This document shows positions 16,776 through 24,694 of a stretch of 64,000 nt of DNA, piece by piece. The notes beneath the pieces were generated by a model. The model was given only the letters and a program-made list of their open reading frames with translations. It did no database searches and was not told the DNA's origin. The translations under genes were made by a program, and so were the position numbers. Each line of letters starts with the position of its first letter. Positions within the stretch are counted from its first letter, which is position 1. This DNA is from an uncultured Bacteroidota bacterium. Lineage in GTDB: Bacteria; Bacteroidota; Bacteroidia; Bacteroidales; P3. The DNA lies in assembly GCA_902775135.1 (NCBI GenBank), contig CACYKY010000009.1, positions 1-64,000 on the forward strand, read 5' to 3'.

Positions 16776-17210
16776 ATGGATATTCTTAACAGAGACGAAA
16801 TCAAGACCTTCCTACCCCACCGCGAGCCGATGCTGCTGGTGGACGATGTCACTATGGAAGGCGACACCGCCATCGCCCACTATCACGTGCGCGGCGACGA
16901 ATTCTTCCTGCAGGGCCACTTCCCCGGCAACCCCATCGTGCCTGGCGTTATCCTCTGCGAAATCATGGGCCAATCGATGTGCATCCTGGTGCGCGACGAA
17001 CTCGCTGCCGGACGCATTCCGCTCTATAGCGGTATCAAGGAGGCTCGCTTCCGCCAGCCCGTGAAACCCGGAGACACCATAGAAATCCGTGGCCGCATCA
17101 CCGACCGCCGCTCCCTCATTTTCCACGCCGAAGCCGAGGCCAAAGTAAACGGCAAGACCGCTGTCAAAGGCGTCCTTTCGTTCGCACTCATAGACAACCC
17201 AAACAAATAA
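16776..17210 (+). CDS. fabZ: 3-hydroxyacyl-ACP dehydratase FabZ-like
   Basis: 144 residues, single hot-dog fold. The motif GHFPGNPIVPGVILCEIMGQ carries the catalytic His and the downstream Glu of FabZ. It begins with FLPHREPMLLVDDV, the usual FabZ start. It dehydrates 3-hydroxyacyl-ACP to the enoyl-ACP. In many Bacteroidales the housekeeping FabZ is fused to LpxC, so a free-standing copy in a fab cluster may be an additional enzyme. It starts 58 nt after fabF and 8 nt before fabG. Confidence 0.9.
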   Translation: MDILNRDEIKTFLPHREPMLLVDDVTMEGDTAIAHYHVRGDEFFLQGHFPGNPIVPGVILCEIMGQSMCILVRDELAAGRIPLYSGIKEARFRQPVKPGDTIEIRGRITDRRSLIFHAEAEAKVNGKTAVKGVLSFALIDNPNK

Positions 17211-17218
17211 AAAGAAAC

Positions 17219-17965
17219 ATGGAACTGTTAAAAGATAAAATAGCCCTCGTAACGGGAGGCTCGCGCGGCCTTGGCCGCCGCACCGCACTGCTCTTCGCCG
17301 AAGAAGGTGCCACCGTCATTTTCACCGATTTGCAGGAGACCGACAACAGCCGCGAACTCCTCGCCGAGCTACAAAAATACCAGCCGCGCTCGATGTTCAT
17401 CGCCAGCAACGCCGCCGACTATGAGGACACCCTCCGCGTGGCCGACATTGTGCAGAAAGAGTTCGGACGCCTGGACGTGCTAGTCAACAACGCCGGCATC
17501 ACCCGCGACAACCTCCTGCTCCGCATGCAACCCAAGGACTGGGACCTGGTCATGGAGGTCAACCTGCGCTCTGTCTTCAATTTCTGCAAGGCTTTTGCCC
17601 CCATGATGCTCAAGCAGCGCAGCGGTTCCATCATCAACACCAGCTCGGTGGTGGGCGTCAACGGAAACGCCGGCCAATGCAACTATTCCGCCTCCAAGGC
17701 TGGCATCCTGGGCTTCACCAAAAGCCTTGCCAAGGAACTTGGCTCGCGCGGCATACGCAGCAACGCTATTGCCCCCGGTTTCATTGAGACCGCTATGACC
17801 CAGCAACTGCCTGAGGACGTGCGCAAAGGCTGGATGGAAGACATTCCCCTGCGTCGCGGCGGCACGGACCTCGATGTTGCCAAGACCTCCCTCTACCTCG
17901 CTTCCGACCTCGCCTCATACATCACCGGCCAGGTCATCTGCGTCGACGGCGGTCTTTCGCTCTAA
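17219..17965 (+). CDS. fabG: 3-oxoacyl-ACP reductase
   Basis: 248 residues, classical short-chain dehydrogenase. Cofactor motif TGGSRGLGRR near the N-terminus, NNAG near 90, catalytic Ser in NTSSVVGVNG and the YxxxK pair in NYSASKAG, plus a C-terminal SSDLASYITGQVICVDGGLSL typical of FabG. It reduces 3-oxoacyl-ACP with NADPH. The gene closes the fab cluster, which has no acpP and no enoyl reductase, so it must share those with the rest of the cell. A strong terminator follows 20 nt after the stop. Confidence 0.93.
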   Translation: MELLKDKIALVTGGSRGLGRRTALLFAEEGATVIFTDLQETDNSRELLAELQKYQPRSMFIASNAADYEDTLRVADIVQKEFGRLDVLVNNAGITRDNLLLRMQPKDWDLVMEVNLRSVFNFCKAFAPMMLKQRSGSIINTSSVVGVNGNAGQCNYSASKAGILGFTKSLAKELGSRGIRSNAIAPGFIETAMTQQLPEDVRKGWMEDIPLRRGGTDLDVAKTSLYLASDLASYITGQVICVDGGLSL

Positions 17966-17984
17966 TCAGTTAAAAACCAAACAC

Positions 17985-18017
17985 AAGAAGGCATCCGTGT
18001 ATGACGGATGCCTTCTT
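17985..18017 (+). terminator. Terminator of the fab cluster
   Basis: Perfect 14-bp stem (left arm AAGAAGGCATCCGT, right arm 18004-18017) with loop GTATG and a T-rich exit. Confidence 0.9.
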
Positions 18018-18169
18018 TGTATCCTTCCGTTTTTACACAATCAAAAACCACCAAATAACCAATACCATCTCCTTATCAACTTTCACTCATGAATTCGCAA
18101 AAGGCTCACCGAAGGCATAGTCGAGACACTCGAAAAGAAAGCGTTTTTGGCTCACAATTTTACATTTTT

Positions 18170-18200
18170 TTTGTCGAATGACATATTTATCGTATCTTTG
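18170..18200 (+). promoter_or_regulatory. Nitroreductase promoter
   Basis: TTTG (18170-18173), exactly 19 bp, TATCTTTG (18193-18200). Start site expected near 18206, about 21 nt before ATG 18227. The rest of the 260-base gap after fabG shows only the terminator. Confidence 0.85.
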
Positions 18201-18226
18201 CATTTTAAACATCAACAACGAGAACC

Positions 18227-18979
18227 ATGGAAAACAATACGATAGACGTAATGCTAAAACATCGGTCGATAAGAAAATTCACTTCAGAGAAGGTCGACCC
18301 CAAGCATTTGGAAGAAATTGTAAACTGCGGCCTTCGAGCCTCAAACACAGGCAACATGCAGCTATACAGCGTGATAGCCACCGAGAAAGAGTCACTGCGC
18401 ACGGAGTTGTGCCAGCTGCACTTCGGACAGTGTGCCTCGGCGCCGCTATTCCTCACCGTTTGCGTCGACGTGAACCGTTACCACCACTACTGCCGCGTCA
18501 ACGGATGCGACGAACCCTATGGCAACCTGCTGTGGTTTGTCTCGGCGCTGATCGACGCCTCTCTCTTCGCACAAAACCTTTGCCTTGCCGCCGAAGCCAA
18601 AGAGTTGGGATTCTGCTACCTAGGTACCGTCAACTACAACACAGCCAAAATTGCCAAGCTGTTGCAGTGTCCCAAAGGCGTGGTGCCGGTTATCGCGCTG
18701 GCCATGGGGCATCCCGCCGAAGAAGGCCGCCTGAGCGAACGACTTGGATGCGACGCTGTGCTGCACCGCGAGGTCTACCACGACCCCACCGACGAGGAGA
18801 TAAAAGAGACCCATGCCGTGCGCGACAACGACCCCTTCAACCGGCAGATGGTCAAGGATAACGGCACTCGCAACTACTGTGAAATCTTCACCACCAAACG
18901 CTACCCCCGCACCATGAACGAGGCCGTCAGTGCCGACCTGAAGGCCTTCCTTGAAGAGAATTTTTTTGCCACATTATAA
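18227..18979 (+). CDS. NfsA-type nitroreductase family protein
   Basis: 250 residues. The N-terminus (MLKHRSIRKFTSEKVDPKHLEEIVNCGLRASNTGNMQLYSVI) holds the R-S-x-R-x-F flavin-contact motif of the nitroreductase family. ALIDASLFAQNLCLAAEAKELGFCYLG and PVIALAMGHPAE are the other conserved blocks. Members are homodimeric FMN enzymes that use NAD(P)H to reduce quinones, nitro compounds or flavins. The C-terminal 70 residues correspond to the extra region of NfsA/FRP-like enzymes. It has its own promoter, and the promoter of the next gene overlaps its last codons. Confidence 0.88.
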   Translation: MENNTIDVMLKHRSIRKFTSEKVDPKHLEEIVNCGLRASNTGNMQLYSVIATEKESLRTELCQLHFGQCASAPLFLTVCVDVNRYHHYCRVNGCDEPYGNLLWFVSALIDASLFAQNLCLAAEAKELGFCYLGTVNYNTAKIAKLLQCPKGVVPVIALAMGHPAEEGRLSERLGCDAVLHREVYHDPTDEEIKETHAVRDNDPFNRQMVKDNGTRNYCEIFTTKRYPRTMNEAVSADLKAFLEENFFATL

Positions 18980-18995
18980 AAAGTTCGTATCTTTG
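18965..18995 (+). promoter_or_regulatory. Promoter of the acyl-CoA ligase at 19017
   Basis: TTTG (18965-18968), exactly 19 bp, TATCTTTG (18988-18995). The -33 box lies inside the last codons of the nitroreductase gene. Confidence 0.85.
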
Positions 18996-19016
18996 CATTT
19001 TAAAACATAAAAAAAG

Positions 19017-20888
19017 ATGGCAGAAATAACACGCATCTTCGACTTGCTCGACCACCTAGTGGAGCAATATCCGAAGGATGACATACTGGCCGGGAAAGTG
19101 AATGGCGAGTGGGTAAAATACAGCTCGCACGACTACTATAAATTCGCCCACTACCTCGCATATGGACTTTGCGAGATGGGCATTAAGCAAGGCGATCGCG
19201 TCATCACCATGAGTGGCAACTGCCCCGAGTGGAACTTCATCGACATGGCCCTAGCCATGAGCGGCATCATCCATGTACCCATCTACCCCACCCTCAACAC
19301 AGAAAGCTACCTTCACATACTGCGCCATAGCGAGGCTACGGCAGTGATGGTGAGTTCGAAAGTACTGCTAAACCGTATCCGCCCTGCCCTGGAGCAAGTG
19401 GACCCCAAACCGCAAGTCTACACCCTTGCCAATATTGAAGGCGAGCACCGCACCCTGGAGATACTGAAACTTGGCATTGCCAACCGAGACAAATGGATGG
19501 GCGAAATTGAGCGTCGCAAACGCGAAATAAAGCCCGACGATTGGATGACCATGATCTATACCAGCGGCACCACAGGTTTGCCTAAGGGTGTGATGCTGAG
19601 CCACCGTAACCTATGCTCCAACTTCCTGGCCCACGCCAAAGTGAACCCCATGGACAGCAACTGCCGTGCCCTCTCGTTCCTGCCCCTAAACCACATCTAT
19701 GAGCGCTCGCTGAACTATCACTGGCAAGTGAAAGGCGTCAGCATCTACTATGCCGAAAGCCTGGGTACCATCCAACAAAACATGCTGGAAATCAAGGGCG
19801 ATGGATTCTGTGCAGTACCCCGAGTGCTGGAAATGGTCTACGACAAACTCTACGCCGCAGGCAAAGACTTTTCAGGCATCAAGAAAAAGATATATGATTG
19901 GGCATTCAGCCATGGTCGACGCTACGACTACAGCGGCCTACGCAAATTCTCCCCACTCTATCAAATAAACCAAAAGATACTTGACAAACTTGTCTATAGT
20001 CAGTGGCGCGAGAAATTCGGTGGAAAGCGCCTGATTGTCATCACAGGCGGAAGCTCCATCCAGCCCGAGATGGTACGAGTGTTCGCCGCTGCAGGAATAA
20101 ACATCTATGAAGGCTATGGAATGAGTGAAACCTCGCCGGTCATAGCCGTAAACGACCCTGTGGACAAGTTGGTCCGTATCGGTACAGTAGGTCCCATCCT
20201 GAGCGGAGTGGAGGTAAAATTCGCCGACGATGGCGAAATACTGACTCGCGGCCCCCATGTCATGCTGGGTTACTACAAAGACCTCGAATACACGGCCGAA
20301 ATCATCGACAAGGACGGATGGCTCCACACTGGAGACATTGGAACCTTAGTGGCAGGCAGATACCTGAAGATCACAGACCGCAAAAAGGACATATTCAAAC
20401 TCTCGGCAGGAAAATATGTAGCTCCGCAGCTCATCGAGAACATGTTGCGCGGATCGGAATACATCGAGCAAGTGATGATTATCGGCGAGAACGAGAAGCA
20501 GGTCGCCGCCATCATCAGTCCCAACTTCAATACGCTGCACTACTGGGCGCTGAAGTACAAACTGCACTACCGTGACAACGCCGAACTCATAAGCCTACCT
20601 AAGACACAGGACAAGTTACGCAAAGTGCTCGACGAGTTCAACAAGAATCTGGCTCCGCACGAGCAAGTGAAACAATTCCGTCTGGTGACGGACGAGTGGA
20701 CTCCCAACAATGGACTCCTCTCCCCCACCCTGAAACTGCGCCGCGGACCGCTGATGGACAAATACAAAGACCTCGTAAACGACATTTATGGCAAGGAGAA
20801 GACATCTTCCAACGCCTTCTTCTCGGCCTTCAAGTCGGTGGAACTACCGACGATTACGATGCCGTGGCAGAAGAAAAACGAAAAATAA
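19017..20888 (+). CDS. Long-chain acyl-CoA ligase (AMP-binding, FadD-like)
   Basis: 623 residues. ANL superfamily motifs: MIYTSGTTGLPKGVMLSH (ATP/AMP loop, near 181), GGSSIQPEMV, YEGYGMSETSP, GWLHTGDIG and ITDRKKDIFKLSAGKYVAP (hinge Asp and catalytic region). The length and the insertion around KKIYDWAFSHGRRY are typical of long-chain acyl-CoA synthetases. It activates a fatty acid through an acyl-adenylate to acyl-CoA. A second, shorter member lies at 46602-48386. The next gene starts 17 nt downstream and may be cotranscribed. Confidence 0.92.
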   Translation: MAEITRIFDLLDHLVEQYPKDDILAGKVNGEWVKYSSHDYYKFAHYLAYGLCEMGIKQGDRVITMSGNCPEWNFIDMALAMSGIIHVPIYPTLNTESYLHILRHSEATAVMVSSKVLLNRIRPALEQVDPKPQVYTLANIEGEHRTLEILKLGIANRDKWMGEIERRKREIKPDDWMTMIYTSGTTGLPKGVMLSHRNLCSNFLAHAKVNPMDSNCRALSFLPLNHIYERSLNYHWQVKGVSIYYAESLGTIQQNMLEIKGDGFCAVPRVLEMVYDKLYAAGKDFSGIKKKIYDWAFSHGRRYDYSGLRKFSPLYQINQKILDKLVYSQWREKFGGKRLIVITGGSSIQPEMVRVFAAAGINIYEGYGMSETSPVIAVNDPVDKLVRIGTVGPILSGVEVKFADDGEILTRGPHVMLGYYKDLEYTAEIIDKDGWLHTGDIGTLVAGRYLKITDRKKDIFKLSAGKYVAPQLIENMLRGSEYIEQVMIIGENEKQVAAIISPNFNTLHYWALKYKLHYRDNAELISLPKTQDKLRKVLDEFNKNLAPHEQVKQFRLVTDEWTPNNGLLSPTLKLRRGPLMDKYKDLVNDIYGKEKTSSNAFFSAFKSVELPTITMPWQKKNEK

Positions 20889-20905
20889 GAAAAGGAGAAA
20901 CTGCA

Positions 20906-21715
20906 ATGAACATAACGGCATATACAACACGTTGCATCGGTCTGTTTTTCTTTTTCGCTTCCACAGTTCTTCTTCTTACAGGCTGCAAGGCGGAGCAACG
21001 CTACCTCTATGTGGAGGATGCTCCACACAACACCCCCATACCCATCAGCAACACCTACGACGCCACCATCTATCCCAACGATCTGCTATACATATATGTT
21101 AGCAGCCAGTCGCCTGAATCCGTCAAGCGTTTCAACCAAGAGACCAACACCACACAAACCCTGAAGGACAAGAGCCAGCTGAGAGGCTACCTGGTGTCGC
21201 AGAGCGGCTATATCGTGTTCCCCATATTGGGACGCATCGAAGTGGCCGGATTGTCGAGGACACAGCTTGAACGACGCCTCGAATCCTTGCTCATTGAGGG
21301 CGGATACGTCACAGACCCCGTAGTAACGGTAAACCTGATGAACTTCCATGTAACGGTGATTGGCGAAGTCCATAAACCTCGTGTGGTGGTTGCCGAAGGC
21401 AGTCGCCTGACCATCTTCGAGGCTTTGGCCCAATGCGGCGACATCACGATAGACGGTCTGAGGACCAACGTGGTGGTGGTGCGCAGCGGAATTAACACCC
21501 AAACCGTGGACACGCTTGACCTTACACGCAAAGAAATCCTCAACTCCCCTTACTACTACCTGCAGCAGAATGACATTATCTTCGTGGAGCCCACCGAAAA
21601 AAAGAAACGCAAAGCCTGGCGCAACGAGGACTGGCCCAAATACCTCAACATCGGTGTACAGTCACTCCGCGTTGCATATACGACCATATACTACATAAAA
21701 CTCGCCAATAAATGA
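20906..21715 (+). CDS. Polysaccharide export (Wza-like) outer-membrane lipoprotein
   Basis: 269 residues from ATG 20906, which is preceded by an AAAGGAG stretch; the open frame upstream overlaps the ligase gene and is not used. The lipoprotein signal ends in LLLTGC. Then come a Poly_export domain (YDATIYPNDLLYIYVSSQS; GYLVSQSGYIVFPILGRIEVAGLSRTQLE) and an SLBB-type segment (VTVIGEVHKPRVVVAEGSRLTIFEALAQCG). A C-terminal hydrophobic/aromatic tail follows. It would form an outer-membrane or periplasmic export channel for capsule or exopolysaccharide. No Wzc kinase or glycosyltransferase lies nearby, so it is an orphan here. Confidence 0.87.
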   Translation: MNITAYTTRCIGLFFFFASTVLLLTGCKAEQRYLYVEDAPHNTPIPISNTYDATIYPNDLLYIYVSSQSPESVKRFNQETNTTQTLKDKSQLRGYLVSQSGYIVFPILGRIEVAGLSRTQLERRLESLLIEGGYVTDPVVTVNLMNFHVTVIGEVHKPRVVVAEGSRLTIFEALAQCGDITIDGLRTNVVVVRSGINTQTVDTLDLTRKEILNSPYYYLQQNDIIFVEPTEKKKRKAWRNEDWPKYLNIGVQSLRVAYTTIYYIKLANK

Positions 21716-21767
21716 CAAGCTCCCATCCGAGGCATGTTTTTTAGAATCAAACAGATAGAAAATAAAT

Positions 21768-21798
21768 TTTGCCAAGTCGGGAAAAAGTCGTACTTTTG
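21768..21798 (+). promoter_or_regulatory. tRNA-Gln promoter
   Basis: TTTG (21768-21771), exactly 19 bp, TACTTTTG (21791-21798). The start site is expected about 20 nt before the tRNA 5' end. Confidence 0.85.
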
Positions 21799-21822
21799 CA
21801 GCTGATTTTTGTAAAAATCCAT

Positions 21823-21893
21823 TGTCCTATGGTGTAATGGTAGCACATCAGATTTTGGTTCTGCTTGTCTAGGTTCGAATCCTGGTAGGACAA
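21823..21893 (+). tRNA. tRNA-Gln (anticodon TTG)
   Basis: Acceptor arms TGTCCTA / TAGGACA, D-arm with GGTGTAATGGTAGCAC, anticodon stem-loop CAGATTTTGGTTCTG with TTG at positions 34-36, and T-arm GGTTCGAATCC. The CCA end is not encoded. A strong promoter lies upstream and a terminator 8 nt downstream. Confidence 0.96.
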
Positions 21894-21900
21894 CTTCTCG

Positions 21901-21926
21901 AAAGACGCTCCTAACGGAGCGTCTTT
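21901..21926 (+). terminator. tRNA-Gln terminator
   Basis: 11-bp stem AAAGACGCTCC / GGAGCGTCTTT with a TAAC loop, running into a T tract. Confidence 0.9.
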
Positions 21927-21963
21927 TTATTCTCCCACAAAACAACATTATTTAAAAAAAGCT

Positions 21964-22905
21964 ATGAGAACCCAAAGTATCCCTACCCGTTCGGTCATTC
22001 CTTCTCCCTCCCCACTGTCCACGGGACCCAATCCCTTCCTGCACACCATCGCACTGCAGCGGCAGGTCTCGCACCGCGAAAACTCGCAAAACATCTGCCG
22101 CACCCTCCTCATCCACCTACACAACTTCGCCGGCCACGAGGTGAGGCTCCGGGAACTCACGGAATCCTTCATGCGACGTTTTGCCACCCATCTGCTTTGC
22201 AACACGTCGCTGCAAGCCAGCAGTGTGCGCACCTATCTGCAGAAGCTGCATGCCATCCTAGAGGAGGCCGTGCGGCAACGCCTGATGACATACAATCCCA
22301 TGCCCCTTATCGGCACCCTGGTACCCCACGATTCCGGTCCCTCACGCGCCTTCCTCACCACAGCAGAGATCCTCCTACTGGCCAACACACCGTGCGGCCA
22401 TCCCTCAGTCCGAAGGGCCTTCCTCTTCGCCTGTTTCACGGGCCTGCGCCTCTCCGATATAGAAACCCTGCGGTGGGAGCACCTGCATACCGTTGCCGGT
22501 GTCCCCACCATCGTCAAGCTGCAGAAGAAAACCTGTACCGAAATCCGCATTCCCCTCAACCGCGAAGCCCAACGCCTACTGGACGAAGAACGACATCGGG
22601 ATGAGGGTCCAGTCTTCTGCCTGCCCTCACGCTCCACCATCGCCACGGACCTAACCCTTTGGTCTGCGGAAGCCGCCCTCAGCAAGCACCTCACCTTCCA
22701 TGTCTCGCGCCACACCTTCGCCACACTCCTACTCACCGCCGGCGTAGGAATCTACACCGTCAGCCGCCTCTGCGGGCACAGCAATGTCCGAACCACCGAA
22801 ATCTATGCTCACATCGTCGACAGTTCCCTGCAAGACAGCGTTGCTCGTATCAGCAAACTCATCGATGAAACCCCAACGCTCTGTTCACCTATCGCGACAC
22901 AATAA
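21964..22905 (+). CDS. Tyrosine-type recombinase/integrase
   Basis: 313 residues with the full catalytic set: Arg162 (FTGLRLSDIETL), Lys188/189 (LQKKT), His246 and Arg249 (HVSRHTFAT), His272 (LCGHSNVRTTEIYAHI) and nucleophile Tyr281. The N-terminal 120 residues are the SAM-like core-binding domain. The family contains integrases of conjugative elements and phages, and also invertases of phase-variable loci in Bacteroidales. It lies 71 nt after tRNA-Gln, a classic integration position. No excisionase, relaxase or phage gene follows and I could not find a second copy of the tRNA 3' end, so it may be a remnant or a solitary recombinase acting elsewhere. Confidence 0.9.
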   Translation: MRTQSIPTRSVIPSPSPLSTGPNPFLHTIALQRQVSHRENSQNICRTLLIHLHNFAGHEVRLRELTESFMRRFATHLLCNTSLQASSVRTYLQKLHAILEEAVRQRLMTYNPMPLIGTLVPHDSGPSRAFLTTAEILLLANTPCGHPSVRRAFLFACFTGLRLSDIETLRWEHLHTVAGVPTIVKLQKKTCTEIRIPLNREAQRLLDEERHRDEGPVFCLPSRSTIATDLTLWSAEAALSKHLTFHVSRHTFATLLLTAGVGIYTVSRLCGHSNVRTTEIYAHIVDSSLQDSVARISKLIDETPTLCSPIATQ

Positions 22906-22951
22906 TTATTTCCACATCGCAATAAATATACAATAACTACGTTATTTAGGC

Positions 22952-23968
22952 ATGAAGAACAACAAAGTCCTAATCGTATACACCGGCGGCACCATCGGCA
23001 TGGTGCAGGATGAGAATGGTTCCCTTCATCCATTCGCCCTCGACCGCATTTACGACGCTGTCCCCCAGCTGAAAAGCTGCCAGTACGGCATCGATTCCGT
23101 CACCCTCGACAACATCATCGACTCTTCCAACATGACCCCGTCGTTGTGGGTGGACATCGCCAATATCATCGAGCGGGAATACGATCACTACGACGGCTTC
23201 GTCGTCCTCCACGGCACTGACACCATGGCCTATACAGCTTCGGCGCTGAGCTTCATGTTCAAGAACCTAGCCAAACCCATCGTCCTCACCGGCAGCCAGT
23301 TGCCCTTGGGCATGCTACGCAGCGACGGCCGCGAAAACATCATCTGCGCCCTCGAGATAGCCTCCACACAGCAGTGCACCATCCCCGAGGTATCCATCTT
23401 CTTCGAGAACCACCTCTACCGCGGCAACCGCAGCACCAAGATGAGCGCTGCCAACTTCGACGCCTTTGAGACCTATAACTATCCCTCGCTGGCCAAAGCC
23501 GGCATCAACATCTCCTTCCGCGAGCACCTCTTCCTCCCCATGCCCACAGAGCCACTTGTGGTGCGCAAGCAGTTCGACACCCGCGTGGCCATCCTCAAAC
23601 TCTTCCCCGGCATCGGGCCCGACGTGGTGAACGCCGTTCTCCACACCCCCAACCTCCAAGGCGTCATCATCGAGACCTACGGCTCCGGCAACGCCCCCAC
23701 CGACCCCTGGTTCATCTCCGCCCTCGAAGAGGCCATCAAGCGCGGCATTATTGTCATGAACGTCACCCAATGTAAGGCCGGTTCCGTCGTCATGCGTCAG
23801 TATGCTGCCAGCTGCGACATGGACCGCATCGGCGTCATCGGCGGTGGCGACATCACCATCGAGGCCGCCATCACCAAACTCATGTTCCTCCTCGGCAATT
23901 TCCCCCAGAACAAAGATCACGTGTGTCAGCGTCTCAGCCAATCGCTCCGCGGCGAAATCAGCGAATAA
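22952..23968 (+). CDS. ansA: Type I L-asparaginase
   Basis: 338 residues without a signal peptide. The two catalytic threonine motifs are YTGGTIGMV at the N-terminus and VLHGTDTMAYTASALSFM near 87-104, with Lys in the VLTGSQLPLG block region as in cytoplasmic AnsA. It hydrolyses asparagine to aspartate and ammonia. An AATAAC-TAC-GTTATT palindrome sits just before the start (22932-22946). The PorT gene begins 3 nt after its stop, so the two are probably cotranscribed. Confidence 0.94.
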   Translation: MKNNKVLIVYTGGTIGMVQDENGSLHPFALDRIYDAVPQLKSCQYGIDSVTLDNIIDSSNMTPSLWVDIANIIEREYDHYDGFVVLHGTDTMAYTASALSFMFKNLAKPIVLTGSQLPLGMLRSDGRENIICALEIASTQQCTIPEVSIFFENHLYRGNRSTKMSAANFDAFETYNYPSLAKAGINISFREHLFLPMPTEPLVVRKQFDTRVAILKLFPGIGPDVVNAVLHTPNLQGVIIETYGSGNAPTDPWFISALEEAIKRGIIVMNVTQCKAGSVVMRQYAASCDMDRIGVIGGGDITIEAAITKLMFLLGNFPQNKDHVCQRLSQSLRGEISE

Positions 23969-23971
23969 CAC

Positions 23972-24694
23972 ATGAGACGAATAGGACTCATAGGACTTAT
24001 AGGACTTATAGGACTACTTATCTGCCCTATGAAAACCTACTCTCAAGTGGGCAACCTCGGCAAATTCGATAGCCGCTTGCTGCACTACGGCATCCAAGTG
24101 GGCTATACCCATTCCAAGTTCGACCTTGAATACTCCCACAACGACGACCTGCGACAAACCCTTCATGGCACCACATCCTACTACGCCCCGGGCTTCCACA
24201 TCGCCGTCATCGGCGACCTACGACTCAACAACTGGTTCAACCTGCGCATCCTCCCTGGAGTGACACTAATCACACGCGATGTCAACTACTCCTGGGAGCC
24301 AAACTACCTGGCCTCACATCGTCTCGCCGAACTCAGTCGCAAGGTGGAATCCGTCTACGGCGACTTCCCCATCGAAATCAAGTTCCGTGCCATGCGCTGG
24401 GGCAACTTCCGACCCTATCTCACAGGAGGCATCTCCTACGGATTCGACTTCGCCTCTCTGCGCAAAAACCGCAACCGCACCGATGAAAGCATCATCCGCC
24501 TCGAACCCAACGACCTGCGCTACACCATGGGCCTCGGCTTCGACGTTTTTCTCCGTTATGTAAAATTTGCCATAGACCTCAAAATGACCTTCGGCATCAT
24601 CGATCTACGCGTCGAAGACCCCGACATCTACATTCAGGCCTTCGATCACCTCCATTCACGCACCTTCATGCTCAGCTTCACCTTTGAAGGCTGA
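23972..24694 (+). CDS. porT: PorT-like outer-membrane beta-barrel protein (type IX secretion)
   Basis: 240 residues. A signal peptide with the repeated tripeptide Ile-Gly-Leu leads to FDSRLLHYGIQVGYTHSKFDLEYS, then alternating amphipathic strands and a terminal aromatic strand (HSRTFMLSFTFEG), which is an eight-strand-type outer-membrane barrel. Length and the opening FDSRLLHYG.Q.G match PorT/SprT, a core part of the type IX secretion machinery that exports proteins with C-terminal sorting domains. Three such cargo proteins are encoded at 33-40.5 kb. The last 17 bases overlap the convergent FAD-protein gene. Confidence 0.8.
   Translation: MRRIGLIGLIGLIGLLICPMKTYSQVGNLGKFDSRLLHYGIQVGYTHSKFDLEYSHNDDLRQTLHGTTSYYAPGFHIAVIGDLRLNNWFNLRILPGVTLITRDVNYSWEPNYLASHRLAELSRKVESVYGDFPIEIKFRAMRWGNFRPYLTGGISYGFDFASLRKNRNRTDESIIRLEPNDLRYTMGLGFDVFLRYVKFAIDLKMTFGIIDLRVEDPDIYIQAFDHLHSRTFMLSFTFEG
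23981..24016 (+). repeat. 9-bp tandem repeat inside the PorT signal peptide
   Basis: Four in-frame units of ATAGGACTN, each encoding Ile-Gly-Leu. Copy-number change would lengthen or shorten the signal-peptide core by three residues without breaking the frame. Confidence 0.85.
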
